This document shows, one piece after another, positions 8,240 to 15,554 of a stretch of 64,000 bases of DNA. The notes under the pieces were generated by a model that saw only the letters and a list, made by a program, of their open reading frames with translations, was not told the DNA's origin and searched no databases. Origin of the DNA: Anaerolineaceae bacterium (GTDB taxonomy: Bacteria; Chloroflexota; Anaerolineae; Aggregatilineales; Phototrophicaceae); assembly GCA_020634165.1 (NCBI GenBank), contig JACKCF010000001.1, forward strand, positions 1,302,001 to 1,366,000, in the 5' to 3' direction. Each line of letters begins with the position of its first letter. Position 1 is the first letter of the stretch. Made by a program: the position numbers and the translations under genes.

Positions 8240-8779
8240 ATGTATCCATCTGGTAGGCAGCCCATGCGTCATGAAATTTTGACATGGGAAGACGTTGACA
8301 AGATCATTGATATTCTGATGCCCCGTCTGCAATCTATTGGCCCATTCGACGTTATGGTGATGATCACACGCGGTGGTGTCATACCCGGAGGGCTGCTTGC
8401 GGAGGCGCTCAATATCCAGAGCCTGCTGACGGCAGCCGTGGACTTCCCCGCTACCGAAGAAGCGGGGCTGATGGCCTGGCCTATCTTCTTGCAGTTCCCG
8501 GATGACGAGCTGTTGCTTGGGCGCAATGTGCTCATCGTCGATGATGTATGGGGCAGTGGTCGTACCAGTACTTCCGTTCGTGGCCGTGTAGAAGCCGCCA
8601 GCGCAACGGCCTTTACCTGTGTGCTCCACTATAACCCCTATCGGTCCCTGTTCAGCAATGCCAAGCCAGATTTTTATGGCGAAGCAACCGACGCTTATAT
8701 CATCTACCCGTGGGAGATTGACCGTGGACCGCGCGGTTTGGGCTTTGAAGAACCCAGTCCCGCCCCAGACTTATCATAA
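8240..8779 (+). CDS. Phosphoribosyltransferase-domain protein
   Basis: 179 residues from the ATG at 8240, which has GAAAGG at 8228-8233; an upstream GTG at 8222 is less likely. It is a type I phosphoribosyltransferase fold: the PRPP-binding motif is VLIVDDVWGSGRT at about residues 96-108, preceded by the strand and loop MVMITRGGVIPGGLLAEAL that resembles the hypoxanthine/xanthine branch. Such enzymes transfer ribose 5-phosphate from PRPP to a base, but some are regulators. Substrate cannot be read from the sequence. It is a single-gene unit with its own promoter. Confidence 0.8.
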   Translation: MYPSGRQPMRHEILTWEDVDKIIDILMPRLQSIGPFDVMVMITRGGVIPGGLLAEALNIQSLLTAAVDFPATEEAGLMAWPIFLQFPDDELLLGRNVLIVDDVWGSGRTSTSVRGRVEAASATAFTCVLHYNPYRSLFSNAKPDFYGEATDAYIIYPWEIDRGPRGLGFEEPSPAPDLS

Positions 8780-9018
8780 GACTTACACTGCATCTTTTTG
8801 CAGAAAAGCAGCATTTTATAGGTGGCTTTGTCTATTTTTGACAAACCCATAAGTCCTTTTATGACCTATAATGAGATGCGAATGGGGGTAATAAGCACAA
8901 GATGCATCATTTTGTATTATACTATTGAATAGATATGTTGATGCTGATGTGGGCAGTCATCAATCACTTTTTACTTATCCATTCCTAATTTATGCACATC
9001 GCAAAGGCACACAAATTT

Positions 9019-10389
9019 ATGGCCGATCAGGACAAAGGTTTGAATGAACATGACGATGATTTCGCGTCGATGTTGGAATCATCGTTCGATTATTCTTATG
9101 CACCCCCGCGTCGTGGCGAAATCCGCACGGCGACGATTTTGCAGATAGAAGATCGCGAAATTATTGTTGACCTGGGTGCCAAGCAAGATGGTATCGTAAC
9201 CTATCAAGACATTGAACGCATGGATTCTGAATTCCACCACAATTTGCAGGTTGGTGAAGAAGTCCCTGTCTATGTGCTGAACCCGCGCGATGCAAACGGC
9301 AATCTGATTGTCTCAATCAATATGGGTTTGCAGCGCTATGATTGGGAGAAGGCAGCCAAACTGCTGGAATCAGAAGAAGTCGTGCAGGTTGTTGTGACCG
9401 GTTACAACAAGGGTGGCGTGCTGGTTCGGTGGAACCGGCTAGAAGGTTTTATTCCAAGTTCACATCTGGTGTCGTTGGCAGCTTCATCAGATCGTCGGGA
9501 TGCTTTGTCGAACATGACAGGCGAGGAATTAGGCGTTAAGGTGATCGAAGTGGATCAGGATCGCCGCCGCCTCATCTTCAGCGAGCGCGAAGCGCAGCGC
9601 GAATGGCGCCAGCAGCAAAAGGCGCGCCTGCTCGACGAACTCAACGAGGGCGATGTCGTCAAAGGTACCGTCACGGGCCTGCGCGACTTCGGTGCATTCG
9701 TTAACATCGGCGGGGCTGATGGCCTCATCCATGTCAGTGAACTGGCTTGGCACCGGGTGGATCACCCGCGCGATATCCTCAACGTTGGCGATAAGATTGA
9801 TGTCTATATCTTCAATCTGGATCGTAAGACAAACCGTATTGCGCTCAGTCGTAAGCGCTTACTTCCTGACCCCTGGGAATCCGCCTCCGATAGCTATCAT
9901 GAAGGCCAGCTTGTAGAAGGCACCGTGACCAATGTGGTCGACTTCGGCGCGTTCGTGGCATTGGATGATGGGCTGGAAGGTCTGCTGCATCTGAGTGAAA
10001 TGGGGGATGGCTCCCTAAAAGAACCACACTCCTATGTTCAGAAGGGGGATCGCCTGTCGCTGCGTATCAGCCATCTGGAACCGGAAAAGCGCCGTGTTGG
10101 CTTTACCCAGCGCTGGGGTACTGACGCCAGCGAAGGTGAAGGTGGCGAAGCGCCCCCGGCTGCGTCCGAGGGCGACGAAGCTGCTTCCGAGGATGTGCCT
10201 CTGGCAGAAGAGGTCGTCGAGGATGAGGTTCTCGTTGATGAAATTGAAGTCGACGATAGCTCATCAGGCGACGATGACGATGACGATAGTTCGTCAGGTG
10301 ACGATGATGACGATAGTTCGTCAGGCGACGATGACGATGATGATAGTTCATCAGGCGATGATGATGACGACGAAGATGATGATGAATAA
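9019..10389 (+). CDS. S1 RNA-binding repeat protein with polyacidic tail (S1 paralogue A)
   Basis: 456 residues from ATG 9019 (AAAGG at 9003-9007); an ATG at 8992 would add nine residues. Four S1 domains lie at about 32-100, 121-191, 210-280 and 295-366. The third and fourth carry the classic GxVxxxxDFGAFV and GLxHxSE signatures, as in ribosomal protein S1. The first two are more divergent, as in the ribosome-binding repeats of S1. From about 367 the chain becomes acidic and ends in four SSSG plus poly-Asp repeats. A second four-repeat protein follows 0.5 kb downstream; which of the two serves as ribosomal S1 is unclear. A hairpin terminator follows. Confidence 0.85.
   Translation: MADQDKGLNEHDDDFASMLESSFDYSYAPPRRGEIRTATILQIEDREIIVDLGAKQDGIVTYQDIERMDSEFHHNLQVGEEVPVYVLNPRDANGNLIVSINMGLQRYDWEKAAKLLESEEVVQVVVTGYNKGGVLVRWNRLEGFIPSSHLVSLAASSDRRDALSNMTGEELGVKVIEVDQDRRRLIFSEREAQREWRQQQKARLLDELNEGDVVKGTVTGLRDFGAFVNIGGADGLIHVSELAWHRVDHPRDILNVGDKIDVYIFNLDRKTNRIALSRKRLLPDPWESASDSYHEGQLVEGTVTNVVDFGAFVALDDGLEGLLHLSEMGDGSLKEPHSYVQKGDRLSLRISHLEPEKRRVGFTQRWGTDASEGEGGEAPPAASEGDEAASEDVPLAEEVVEDEVLVDEIEVDDSSSGDDDDDDSSSGDDDDDSSSGDDDDDDSSSGDDDDDEDDDE
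10255..10371 (+). repeat. Tandem repeat encoding SSSG-polyAsp units
   Basis: Four imperfect tandem units begin with GATAG at 10255, 10285, 10312 and 10342 (lengths 30, 27, 30 and about 30 bases), each encoding DSSSGDDDDD with one Asp codon more or less. Unit-length differences are multiples of three, so the frame is kept. It is a coding minisatellite likely to vary in copy number between strains. Confidence 0.85.
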
Positions 10390-10441
10390 GCATGGGATGA
10401 GTGCTTAACGTGCGCCCAGTTGAATATTCAGATACATCATG

Positions 10442-10476
10442 ACAGCCGATTGAACTTGATCGGCTGTTTGCATTTT
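10442..10476 (+). terminator. Intrinsic terminator after S1 paralogue A
   Basis: ACAGCCGAT (10442-10450) pairs perfectly with ATCGGCTGT (10459-10467), followed by TTGCATTTT. Confidence 0.75.
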
Positions 10477-10637
10477 GAGTAAATTCGCCAGTTTCGCAAG
10501 GAAGCTCCCTGCTACACGACGCCATGATGATCGGGAAATCAGAGCAAAAAATCGTGACGATCTGCGTAAAAAAAGATGATGTTATTCCTCGCTGTTGTCA
10601 TAGCGTATGACAGGTCAGTATGAACGCCTGGGTCTGG

Positions 10638-10666
10638 TTGACAATCACTTGTGGCGACAGTATAAT
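10638..10666 (+). promoter_or_regulatory. Consensus sigma70 promoter for S1 paralogue B
   Basis: TTGACA (10638-10643), exactly 17 bases, TATAAT (10661-10666): a perfect match to the housekeeping consensus. The start would be near 10673, leaving a leader of about 240 bases. Confidence 0.85.
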
Positions 10667-10911
10667 GCCGCAGTCCTGTGCAGTATGTAATGGTTACAGG
10701 TTATGAGTCCGTTCTTCATTTCAGGGAGAAGCCGAACGGCCTCATCAAACAACACGATCCTTAAAATCCATCTGAATTTTCAGTACCGCATCGCCCCGAC
10801 ATGGTCGCCTCAACGTGATGTGGTCTGTTTTTATGTGTTTGGGTTTGTGTTACCGCTTCATACGATTAAATGCAGGGCGTACATCGTTCGTTTTAGGGAG
10901 TTTATTCACCA

Positions 10912-12144
10912 ATGTCTACCGATGTTTCAAATGATTTATCTTTTGATGAGATGAGCTTTGAAGAGCTGCTGGAACAGTCGCTTGCCAAGAGCCAACTCGA
11001 ACGCGGCGATATCGTTACGGGGATCATTCTGGCAGTCGATCATCATGGCCTGATCGTCGATGTGAACTGGAAGCACGACGGTGTGGTGTCTCGCGCAGAT
11101 ATTGAACGCATGGGCATGACCACCGAAGACTTCAACGTTGATGAGGAATTAGATGTCGCTGTCGTTCGCCTGGATGATATGGAAGGCAACCTTATCCTTT
11201 CCGCATCTCAGGCTAAACAGAACGAAGATTGGCAGCACGCAGAAACCCTGCAAGAGAGTGACGAAGCCTGGGTTGGTGAAGTCGCTGCCGCCAATAAGGG
11301 TGGCCTCATTATGCCCTTTGGCAACCTGCGCGGTTTCATCCCCGCCAGCCATGTGGTGGATTTGCCGCGTGGCCTGAATGAAGATGACCGCGTCAGATAC
11401 CTTGAAAACTTGGTAGGCACGGAAATCAGCGTCAAGGTGATCGAGGTCAATCGCAAGCGCCGCCGCCTGGTCTTCAGCCAGCGCAATGCGGAACGCGAGA
11501 ACCGCGATGCCCGTAAGGAAAGCCTGCTGTCAGAATTGAGTGAAGGCGATGTCCGCAGCGGTATTGTCAGCGGCCTGTGCGACTTTGGCGCATTCGTTGA
11601 CCTGGGTGGTGCTGACGGCCTGATCCATATTTCCGAACTGGCCTGGCATCGTGTCCGTCACCCGCAGGAAGTTGTGAACGTCGGCGACAAGGTCGAAATT
11701 TACATCCTGCACCTGGATGAGCGCGGCAAGCGCATCGGCCTCAGCCTCAAGCGTCTGCAACCGAACCCCTGGTCACAGGTGGATGAACTGTACCATATTG
11801 GCCAGTTGGTCGAAGGCACTGTTTCCCGCGTGGAACCATTCGGCGCATTCATCAGCCTGGACCCAGGCATTGAAGCGCTGCTGCACGTCAGCCAGATTTC
11901 TGACGAGGAAAACGAAGACCCGAATCGTCACCTGTATGAAGGCCAACGTGTCCTGACCCGCATCATTAGCATTGAATCTGATAAGCAGCGTCTGGGCCTG
12001 AGCCTGAAGGAAGTCACCACGGCTGAACGTCAGCAGTGGGAAGAAGCCCGTGCAGTCGCTGCGGCTGCGATGGTGACGCAGGAAGCTGAAGAAGAAGTGG
12101 CTGAAGAAACCGAATTGGTCGACGAAGCCGTCGTCGAATCCTAA
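10912..12144 (+). CDS. 30S ribosomal protein S1-like, four S1 repeats (paralogue B)
   Basis: 410 residues. Four S1 domains at about 30-100, 117-190, 210-281 and 295-368, collinear with paralogue A upstream. Repeats three and four share long identical stretches with paralogue A, such as GADGLIH and SELAWHRV, showing a duplication. The C-terminal 40 residues are acidic (EEEVAEETELVDEAVVES) but lack the SSSG-polyAsp array. S1 unwinds and recruits mRNA on the 30S subunit; four repeats rather than six is common outside proteobacteria. The ATG at 10912 has AGGGAG at 10895-10900. A perfect consensus promoter implies strong expression, so this copy is the better candidate for the main ribosomal S1. 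Confidence 0.88.
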   Translation: MSTDVSNDLSFDEMSFEELLEQSLAKSQLERGDIVTGIILAVDHHGLIVDVNWKHDGVVSRADIERMGMTTEDFNVDEELDVAVVRLDDMEGNLILSASQAKQNEDWQHAETLQESDEAWVGEVAAANKGGLIMPFGNLRGFIPASHVVDLPRGLNEDDRVRYLENLVGTEISVKVIEVNRKRRRLVFSQRNAERENRDARKESLLSELSEGDVRSGIVSGLCDFGAFVDLGGADGLIHISELAWHRVRHPQEVVNVGDKVEIYILHLDERGKRIGLSLKRLQPNPWSQVDELYHIGQLVEGTVSRVEPFGAFISLDPGIEALLHVSQISDEENEDPNRHLYEGQRVLTRIISIESDKQRLGLSLKEVTTAERQQWEEARAVAAAAMVTQEAEEEVAEETELVDEAVVES

Positions 12145-12167
12145 TAAACGTCTAGCGCTAAAATCAG

Positions 12168-12201
12168 GCACCGCTGTGTGGTTGACGCTGTACAGCGGTG
12201 C
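12168..12201 (+). terminator. Hairpin after S1 paralogue B
   Basis: GCACCGCTGT (12168-12177) pairs perfectly with ACAGCGGTGC (12192-12201). The downstream sequence TTCTGTATT is only moderately T-rich, so it is a probable but not classic terminator. Confidence 0.5.
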
Positions 12202-12268
12202 TTCTGTATTGTATAGTAGGCCCATCTCTTTTGAATTTGAAGCTATCTAGAGGGTGTTGACGAGCTAT

Positions 12269-12478
12269 ATGGCATCTGTAAAACTTAAACCAGGCGAATC
12301 CCAAGAAGCTTTGTTGCGCCGTTTTCGTAAGCGCGTAACCAACGCAGGTATCCTCAGCACAGTGCGCCGCAAACGCTGGCACATCAGCAAGAGCGAACTG
12401 CGCCGCATTGAAAAGAAGAAGGCTGTTCGCCGCGCTCGCCGTCGGCAGCGCAAGGCTGAAACACGTGGTGGCCTTTAG
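12269..12478 (+). CDS. rpsU: 30S ribosomal protein S21
   Basis: 69 residues, very basic: MASVKLKPGES, then LRRFRKRV and a C-terminal run rich in Arg and Lys (KKAVRRARRRQRK). These match the S21 family, which binds near the anti-Shine-Dalgarno end of 16S rRNA and affects mRNA selection. I start at ATG 12269 to match the family N-terminus; a GTG at 12254 in the same frame would add five residues. It sits between the S1-type gene and infA, each with its own terminator, forming a translation-initiation themed block. Confidence 0.92.
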   Translation: MASVKLKPGESQEALLRRFRKRVTNAGILSTVRRKRWHISKSELRRIEKKKAVRRARRRQRKAETRGGL

Positions 12479-12513
12479 GCCCAACTTGCCCTTCACCAAT
12501 GTAAGCAATTAAC

Positions 12514-12546
12514 AACCGCTGTCGAGCATCGGCAGCGGATTGTTTT
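12514..12546 (+). terminator. Intrinsic terminator after rpsU
   Basis: CCGCTG (12516-12521) pairs with CAGCGG (12533-12538), with flanking A/T pairs, followed by ATTGTTTTG. Confidence 0.6.
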
Positions 12547-12556
12547 GTTAAATCGG

Positions 12557-12586
12557 TTGTGGCACAATTGAATAACAGTTTATTAT
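12557..12586 (+). promoter_or_regulatory. Putative promoter for infA
   Basis: TTGTGG (12557-12562), 18 bases, TATTAT (12581-12586), about 50 bases ahead of the infA start. Confidence 0.5.
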
Positions 12587-12636
12587 GACGAATTCTCGTT
12601 AAATGTGTGATCAAAGAGCCAATCTATAGGAGATAT

Positions 12637-12876
12637 ATGGCCAAGCAAGAAGAGAAGTTGGAAATCGAAGGTACTGTAGTTGAAGCACTGCCCAACACAC
12701 AGTTCATTGTTGAACTGGAAAATGGCCATCGTGTTTTGGCGTATCTGTCTGGCAAAATGCGCAAATTCTACATCCGCATTCTGCTAGGGGACCGTGTGCG
12801 TGTAGAAATGACGCCGTACGATATGACGCGCGGTCGTATTACCTACCGCCACCGTGACCAGCAAAGTCGGTCATAA
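12637..12876 (+). CDS. infA: Translation initiation factor IF-1
   Basis: 79 residues forming a single OB/S1-like fold. Family signatures are plain: EGTVVEALPNTQF, VELENGHRVLAYLSGKMR, IRILLGDRV and PYDMTRGRITYR. IF-1 occupies the ribosomal A site during initiation. I start at ATG 12637 with AGGAG at 12628-12632; the longer frame from 12607 would add residues not found in the family. The usual length is 72; here a short polar tail (HRDQQSRS) extends the C-terminus. It stands outside the spc/alpha ribosomal operon where infA often lies and has its own promoter and terminator. Confidence 0.95.
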   Translation: MAKQEEKLEIEGTVVEALPNTQFIVELENGHRVLAYLSGKMRKFYIRILLGDRVRVEMTPYDMTRGRITYRHRDQQSRS

Positions 12877-12922
12877 CGACGCCATCATCCGCCTCGCGCA
12901 GACAATTGGTTAAGCTGCTATC

Positions 12923-12946
12923 GCTCGCATGATTGCGGGCTGTTTT
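12923..12946 (+). terminator. Intrinsic terminator after infA
   Basis: GCTCGCA (12923-12929) pairs with TGCGGGC (12934-12940, one G-T pair) around a TGAT loop, followed by TGTTTTG. Confidence 0.55.
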
Positions 12947-12969
12947 GCGTTGTGGGATTGTTGATGCCC

Positions 12970-13686
12970 TCAAGACGCGGGCTTTTCGCCCCAATGGACG
13001 GCCATCGTGCCAAACATAAACGCCTTGTAGGCCACATTGACGAACCCTGCCTCGCGCATCAAGGTCGCTAACTCATCCGGCGTCTTGAACTTCTGCGTTG
13101 ATTCTGGCAGGTAGGTGTAGGCATCGGCTGCCTCTTTCCCGCCGATAATGCGCCCCATAATCGGAATGCCATATTTGAGGTGCATCAGAATAAACGGCTT
13201 GAGCAGGTTATTCGGCGGTGGCGATGTATCCAGAATCACGATGCGCCCACCAGGCTTGAGCACCCGCTTTTGTTCTTCTAACGTGCGTGAAATATCAATG
13301 ACGTTGCGCACCAGATAGCCCGATACAACTGCATCGAAGCTGGCATCACGATAGGGCAGATTCATAGCATCCGCGCCTGTCCAACCCACCTGATCGCCGT
13401 ACTTCAGGTGCATACCCACTTGCATCATACCGAGCGAAAAATCACCACCGACGACTGTCGCATTGGGCGCATGCCTGAGGGCTTCAAAAGCGATATCGCC
13501 TGTACCCGTCGCCAGATCAAGCAGGGCGCCATTTTGCGGTAACTGCGCTCTTTGGATGACGAAACGCCGCCAGCTCATATCCTGGCCGAAGGTCATCAAG
13601 CGATTCATAAGGTTGTAGCGCCGTGCGATCCGGTCGAACATGTTTTGCACGTAATCGGCGCGTTCTTTGCCTGTCAGATGGGCCAT
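12970..13686 (-). CDS. ubiE: Demethylmenaquinone/ubiquinone C-methyltransferase (UbiE/MenG)
   Basis: 238 residues. Class I SAM-dependent methyltransferase with the UbiE/COQ5 signatures: an N-terminal MFDRIARRYNLMNRLMTFG, motif I LLDLATGTGDIAFEA, DAMNLPYRDASFDAV and VLKPGGRIVILDTS. It adds the ring methyl group in the last step of menaquinone (or ubiquinone) synthesis at the membrane surface. In this kind of organism menaquinone is the likelier product, but that is inference. It is transcribed from its own promoter, 109 bases after the stop-to-start gap from the Mut7-C gene on the same strand. Confidence 0.93.
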   Translation of the reverse strand: MAHLTGKERADYVQNMFDRIARRYNLMNRLMTFGQDMSWRRFVIQRAQLPQNGALLDLATGTGDIAFEALRHAPNATVVGGDFSLGMMQVGMHLKYGDQVGWTGADAMNLPYRDASFDAVVSGYLVRNVIDISRTLEEQKRVLKPGGRIVILDTSPPPNNLLKPFILMHLKYGIPIMGRIIGGKEAADAYTYLPESTQKFKTPDELATLMREAGFVNVAYKAFMFGTMAVHWGEKPAS

Positions 13687-13757
13687 AATTACTTGTTGTC
13701 TTTCCTGCGGGTGATGCCTCTTGGGGCACCCATCATTTGTCGGTCAAAACAGGCTGC

Positions 13758-13785
13758 ATTATACGGGAAGCGGCTTAATCCCCAA
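13758..13785 (-). promoter_or_regulatory. Putative promoter for ubiE/menG
   Basis: On the minus strand TTGGGG (13785-13780), 16 bases, then a perfect TATAAT (13763-13758). The leader of about 70 bases contains a GGGTG/CACCC pairing. Confidence 0.45.
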
Positions 13786-13794
13786 TGAGCGAAT

Positions 13795-14535
13795 CTAAAG
13801 CCCAAGCACATCATCAAGTAGAGCCTGCATACGGCTGGTATGGCTGCCTTTCCAGTACAGCTTGCCACAGTCCAGGCATTGCCTGAAAACGTCATACGAG
13901 GCCGCGACTTGCTCTGGTAACTGGGCGATGATGTCGGACTTAGCGACATCACGTAGCAGCCCATTACAGCTCATGCAGCGCGTATACGGCTTGGCAAATG
14001 TGGCCAGGTCATATCGAGCGTGAATCTCGCTCAGACGTTGTCTAGGCTGTGTGGTTCGCACGTAGTAGCCATACTCGACGATTGCTCGCTTGAGCACACC
14101 CAGGTCGCGCGTCAGTAAAATGCGCTTCTCATCATGGGAAACTTGCGCCAACTCATCATCGGGATAATCATTGCGATACAGCGTATCGTAGCCTAGCATC
14201 CTCAGATAACTGGCTAGTCGTCCCAGGTGCGTATCCAGAATGAAGCGCGGCGCGCCGTTCACTTTGGGAATGAGCCGCTGCTTTGGCTCGATTTCTGCTT
14301 CATCGGAATCCGCATAAACAGCTATGGCGTCACCGTCTTTGACGATGGTATCAAAGCCGATGCTCTCACCATTTGCCACGATCAGGTCGATTTCAGTGTG
14401 CGGCGGACCAATCGACTCGATCATATCCTTGACCGATGCCCGCCAGTCAAAGTGATGCGTGATGGTCTGCTCACGCTGGCGCGGCGATAGGAAATAATTC
14501 AGCGCACCATAAAACCTTAAGCTGGCCTGCGCCAT
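13795..14535 (-). CDS. Mut7-C RNase-domain protein with N-terminal ubiquitin-like domain
   Basis: 246 residues. Residues 1-80 resemble the ubiquitin/ThiS-like beta-grasp domain found before Mut7-C domains (LRFYGALNYFL, then VKDGDAIAVYA). Residues 95-245 match the Mut7-C family, a PIN-like nuclease fold plus zinc ribbon: FILDTHLGRLASYLRMLGYD, LLTRDLGVLKRA and two CxxC pairs (CMSC, CLDC) followed by YWKGSH. Family members are predicted RNases related to the C-terminus of Mut-7; the biological substrate in bacteria is unknown. The start codon directly abuts the stop of prmA, so both are probably on one mRNA. Confidence 0.85.
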   Translation of the reverse strand: MAQASLRFYGALNYFLSPRQREQTITHHFDWRASVKDMIESIGPPHTEIDLIVANGESIGFDTIVKDGDAIAVYADSDEAEIEPKQRLIPKVNGAPRFILDTHLGRLASYLRMLGYDTLYRNDYPDDELAQVSHDEKRILLTRDLGVLKRAIVEYGYYVRTTQPRQRLSEIHARYDLATFAKPYTRCMSCNGLLRDVAKSDIIAQLPEQVAASYDVFRQCLDCGKLYWKGSHTSRMQALLDDVLGL

Positions 14536-15450
14536 CTATTCCGGCCTTTTAGCCAGGATCGCGACCCAATCCGTCTGTTGTAGCCGCTGATAGGGTTCCA
14601 GGCCCGTTTTGCGCAGAGCCGCTTCCACTTCTTCCGTCTGGTCTTCAATCAGGCCGCTGAACACGGCCAGACCACCCGACTTGACGGTGTCCCCCAGATT
14701 GTTATCGCACATGGGAATGATGATCTTCGCCAGGATGTTGACGACCACCAGATCAAATTGGCGACCTGTCGCCAGGACAGCCTCCAGGCTGCCCACTTCA
14801 GATGAGATCGCCTCACCGACGTCATTGTCAGCCGCATTTTCGATGGTTGTCTTGACTGCAACCGGATCAATATCGACAGCATAAATATCCTTCGCGCCCA
14901 GCTTGGCGGCAGCAATCGACAAAATACCGCTGCCACAGCCCAGGTCGAGCATATCCATGCCAGGTTCAACAACCTGTTCCAGCGCTTCCAGGCAAAGTTG
15001 TGTCGTCGGATGTGTACCCGTACCAAACGCCATGCCGGGGTCCAGACTGATGACCACATCGTCAGGCGTGGTTTCGACGTCGATCCAGCGCGGACGAACT
15101 AGAATGCGCTTGCCCAGCCGAACCGGTTTATAGTGCACTTTCCAGGCATCGGCCCAATCTTCGTCCTCGACAGTGTGATACATCGCTTCGCCAACGGGGT
15201 ACATCATGTTCAGGTACACCAGCACGCGGTCGATCTGCTGGCGCGTTTCGTCTGCACGATCATCGTTGGCATAATAACCGCGCACGATTAAATACTCCGG
15301 CTGCGGATGTTCGTCCTCGTCCCAGGCAATCGGCATCGCGCCGCCTTGCTCGATGGATACGCCCTGATGGCAAAATTTTTGCAACTCCTGGGCGACAGCC
15401 TCGGCGGCTTCGCCATCCACATGGAGTGTAACTTCGACCCATTGGCCCAT
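14536..15450 (-). CDS. prmA: Ribosomal protein L11 methyltransferase
   Basis: 304 residues. PrmA trimethylates ribosomal protein L11. The N-terminal substrate-binding domain (about 1-100, with WVEVTLHVDGEAAEAV) is followed by a linker and the Rossmann domain with GMAFGTGTHPTT, motif I DLGCGSGILSIAA, VDIDPVAVKTT and the NILAKII variant of motif IV. It follows dnaJ, as in many Gram-positive bacteria where dnaJ-prmA is a conserved neighbour pair. A hairpin between dnaJ and prmA may separate their expression. Confidence 0.93.
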   Translation of the reverse strand: MGQWVEVTLHVDGEAAEAVAQELQKFCHQGVSIEQGGAMPIAWDEDEHPQPEYLIVRGYYANDDRADETRQQIDRVLVYLNMMYPVGEAMYHTVEDEDWADAWKVHYKPVRLGKRILVRPRWIDVETTPDDVVISLDPGMAFGTGTHPTTQLCLEALEQVVEPGMDMLDLGCGSGILSIAAAKLGAKDIYAVDIDPVAVKTTIENAADNDVGEAISSEVGSLEAVLATGRQFDLVVVNILAKIIIPMCDNNLGDTVKSGGLAVFSGLIEDQTEEVEAALRKTGLEPYQRLQQTDWVAILAKRPE

Positions 15451-15498
15451 ATGTTTGTGGTCCCCTTATGTATGGTGATGGTGTGTCTGAATAGCGAA

Positions 15499-15523
15499 AG
15501 GCACACCGCATGTGGGTGTGCCT
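15499..15523 (-). terminator. Hairpin between dnaJ and prmA
   Basis: On the minus strand AGGCACACC (15523-15515) pairs with GGTGTGCCT (15507-15499), followed by TTCGCTATT. It could reduce read-through from dnaJ into prmA. Confidence 0.45.
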
Positions 15524-15554
15524 GGAATAGTCATGTGCAACACGCGGTTACAAT

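Larger units (their letters stand above)
10390..10911 (+). other. 522-base intergenic region between the two S1 genes
   Basis: It holds the terminator of the first S1 gene (10442-10476), about 160 bases with no recognised element apart from a small ATCGT-G-ACGAT palindrome near 10550, a consensus promoter (10638-10666) and a leader of about 240 bases for the second S1 gene. In the leader an ATG at 10703 opens an 83-codon frame that runs 43 bases into the S1 gene out of frame; I do not call it a gene. Confidence 0.6.

Noticed and set aside
8838..8872. TTGACA and TATAAT upstream of the first S1 gene
   Set aside because: The hexamers are separated by 23 bases, too far for a normal sigma70 promoter; the TATAAT alone may still be used.
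10255..10371. Possible CRISPR-like repeat array
   Set aside because: Units are contiguous, in-frame and without spacers: a coding minisatellite.
10103..10525. 140-codon minus-strand frame over the S1 acidic tail
   Set aside because: His/Arg-rich shadow of the GAT/GAC repeats.
10703..10954. 83-codon frame in the leader of the second S1 gene
   Set aside because: It overlaps the S1 start out of frame, with a poorly placed ribosome-binding site; kept only as a possible regulatory frame.
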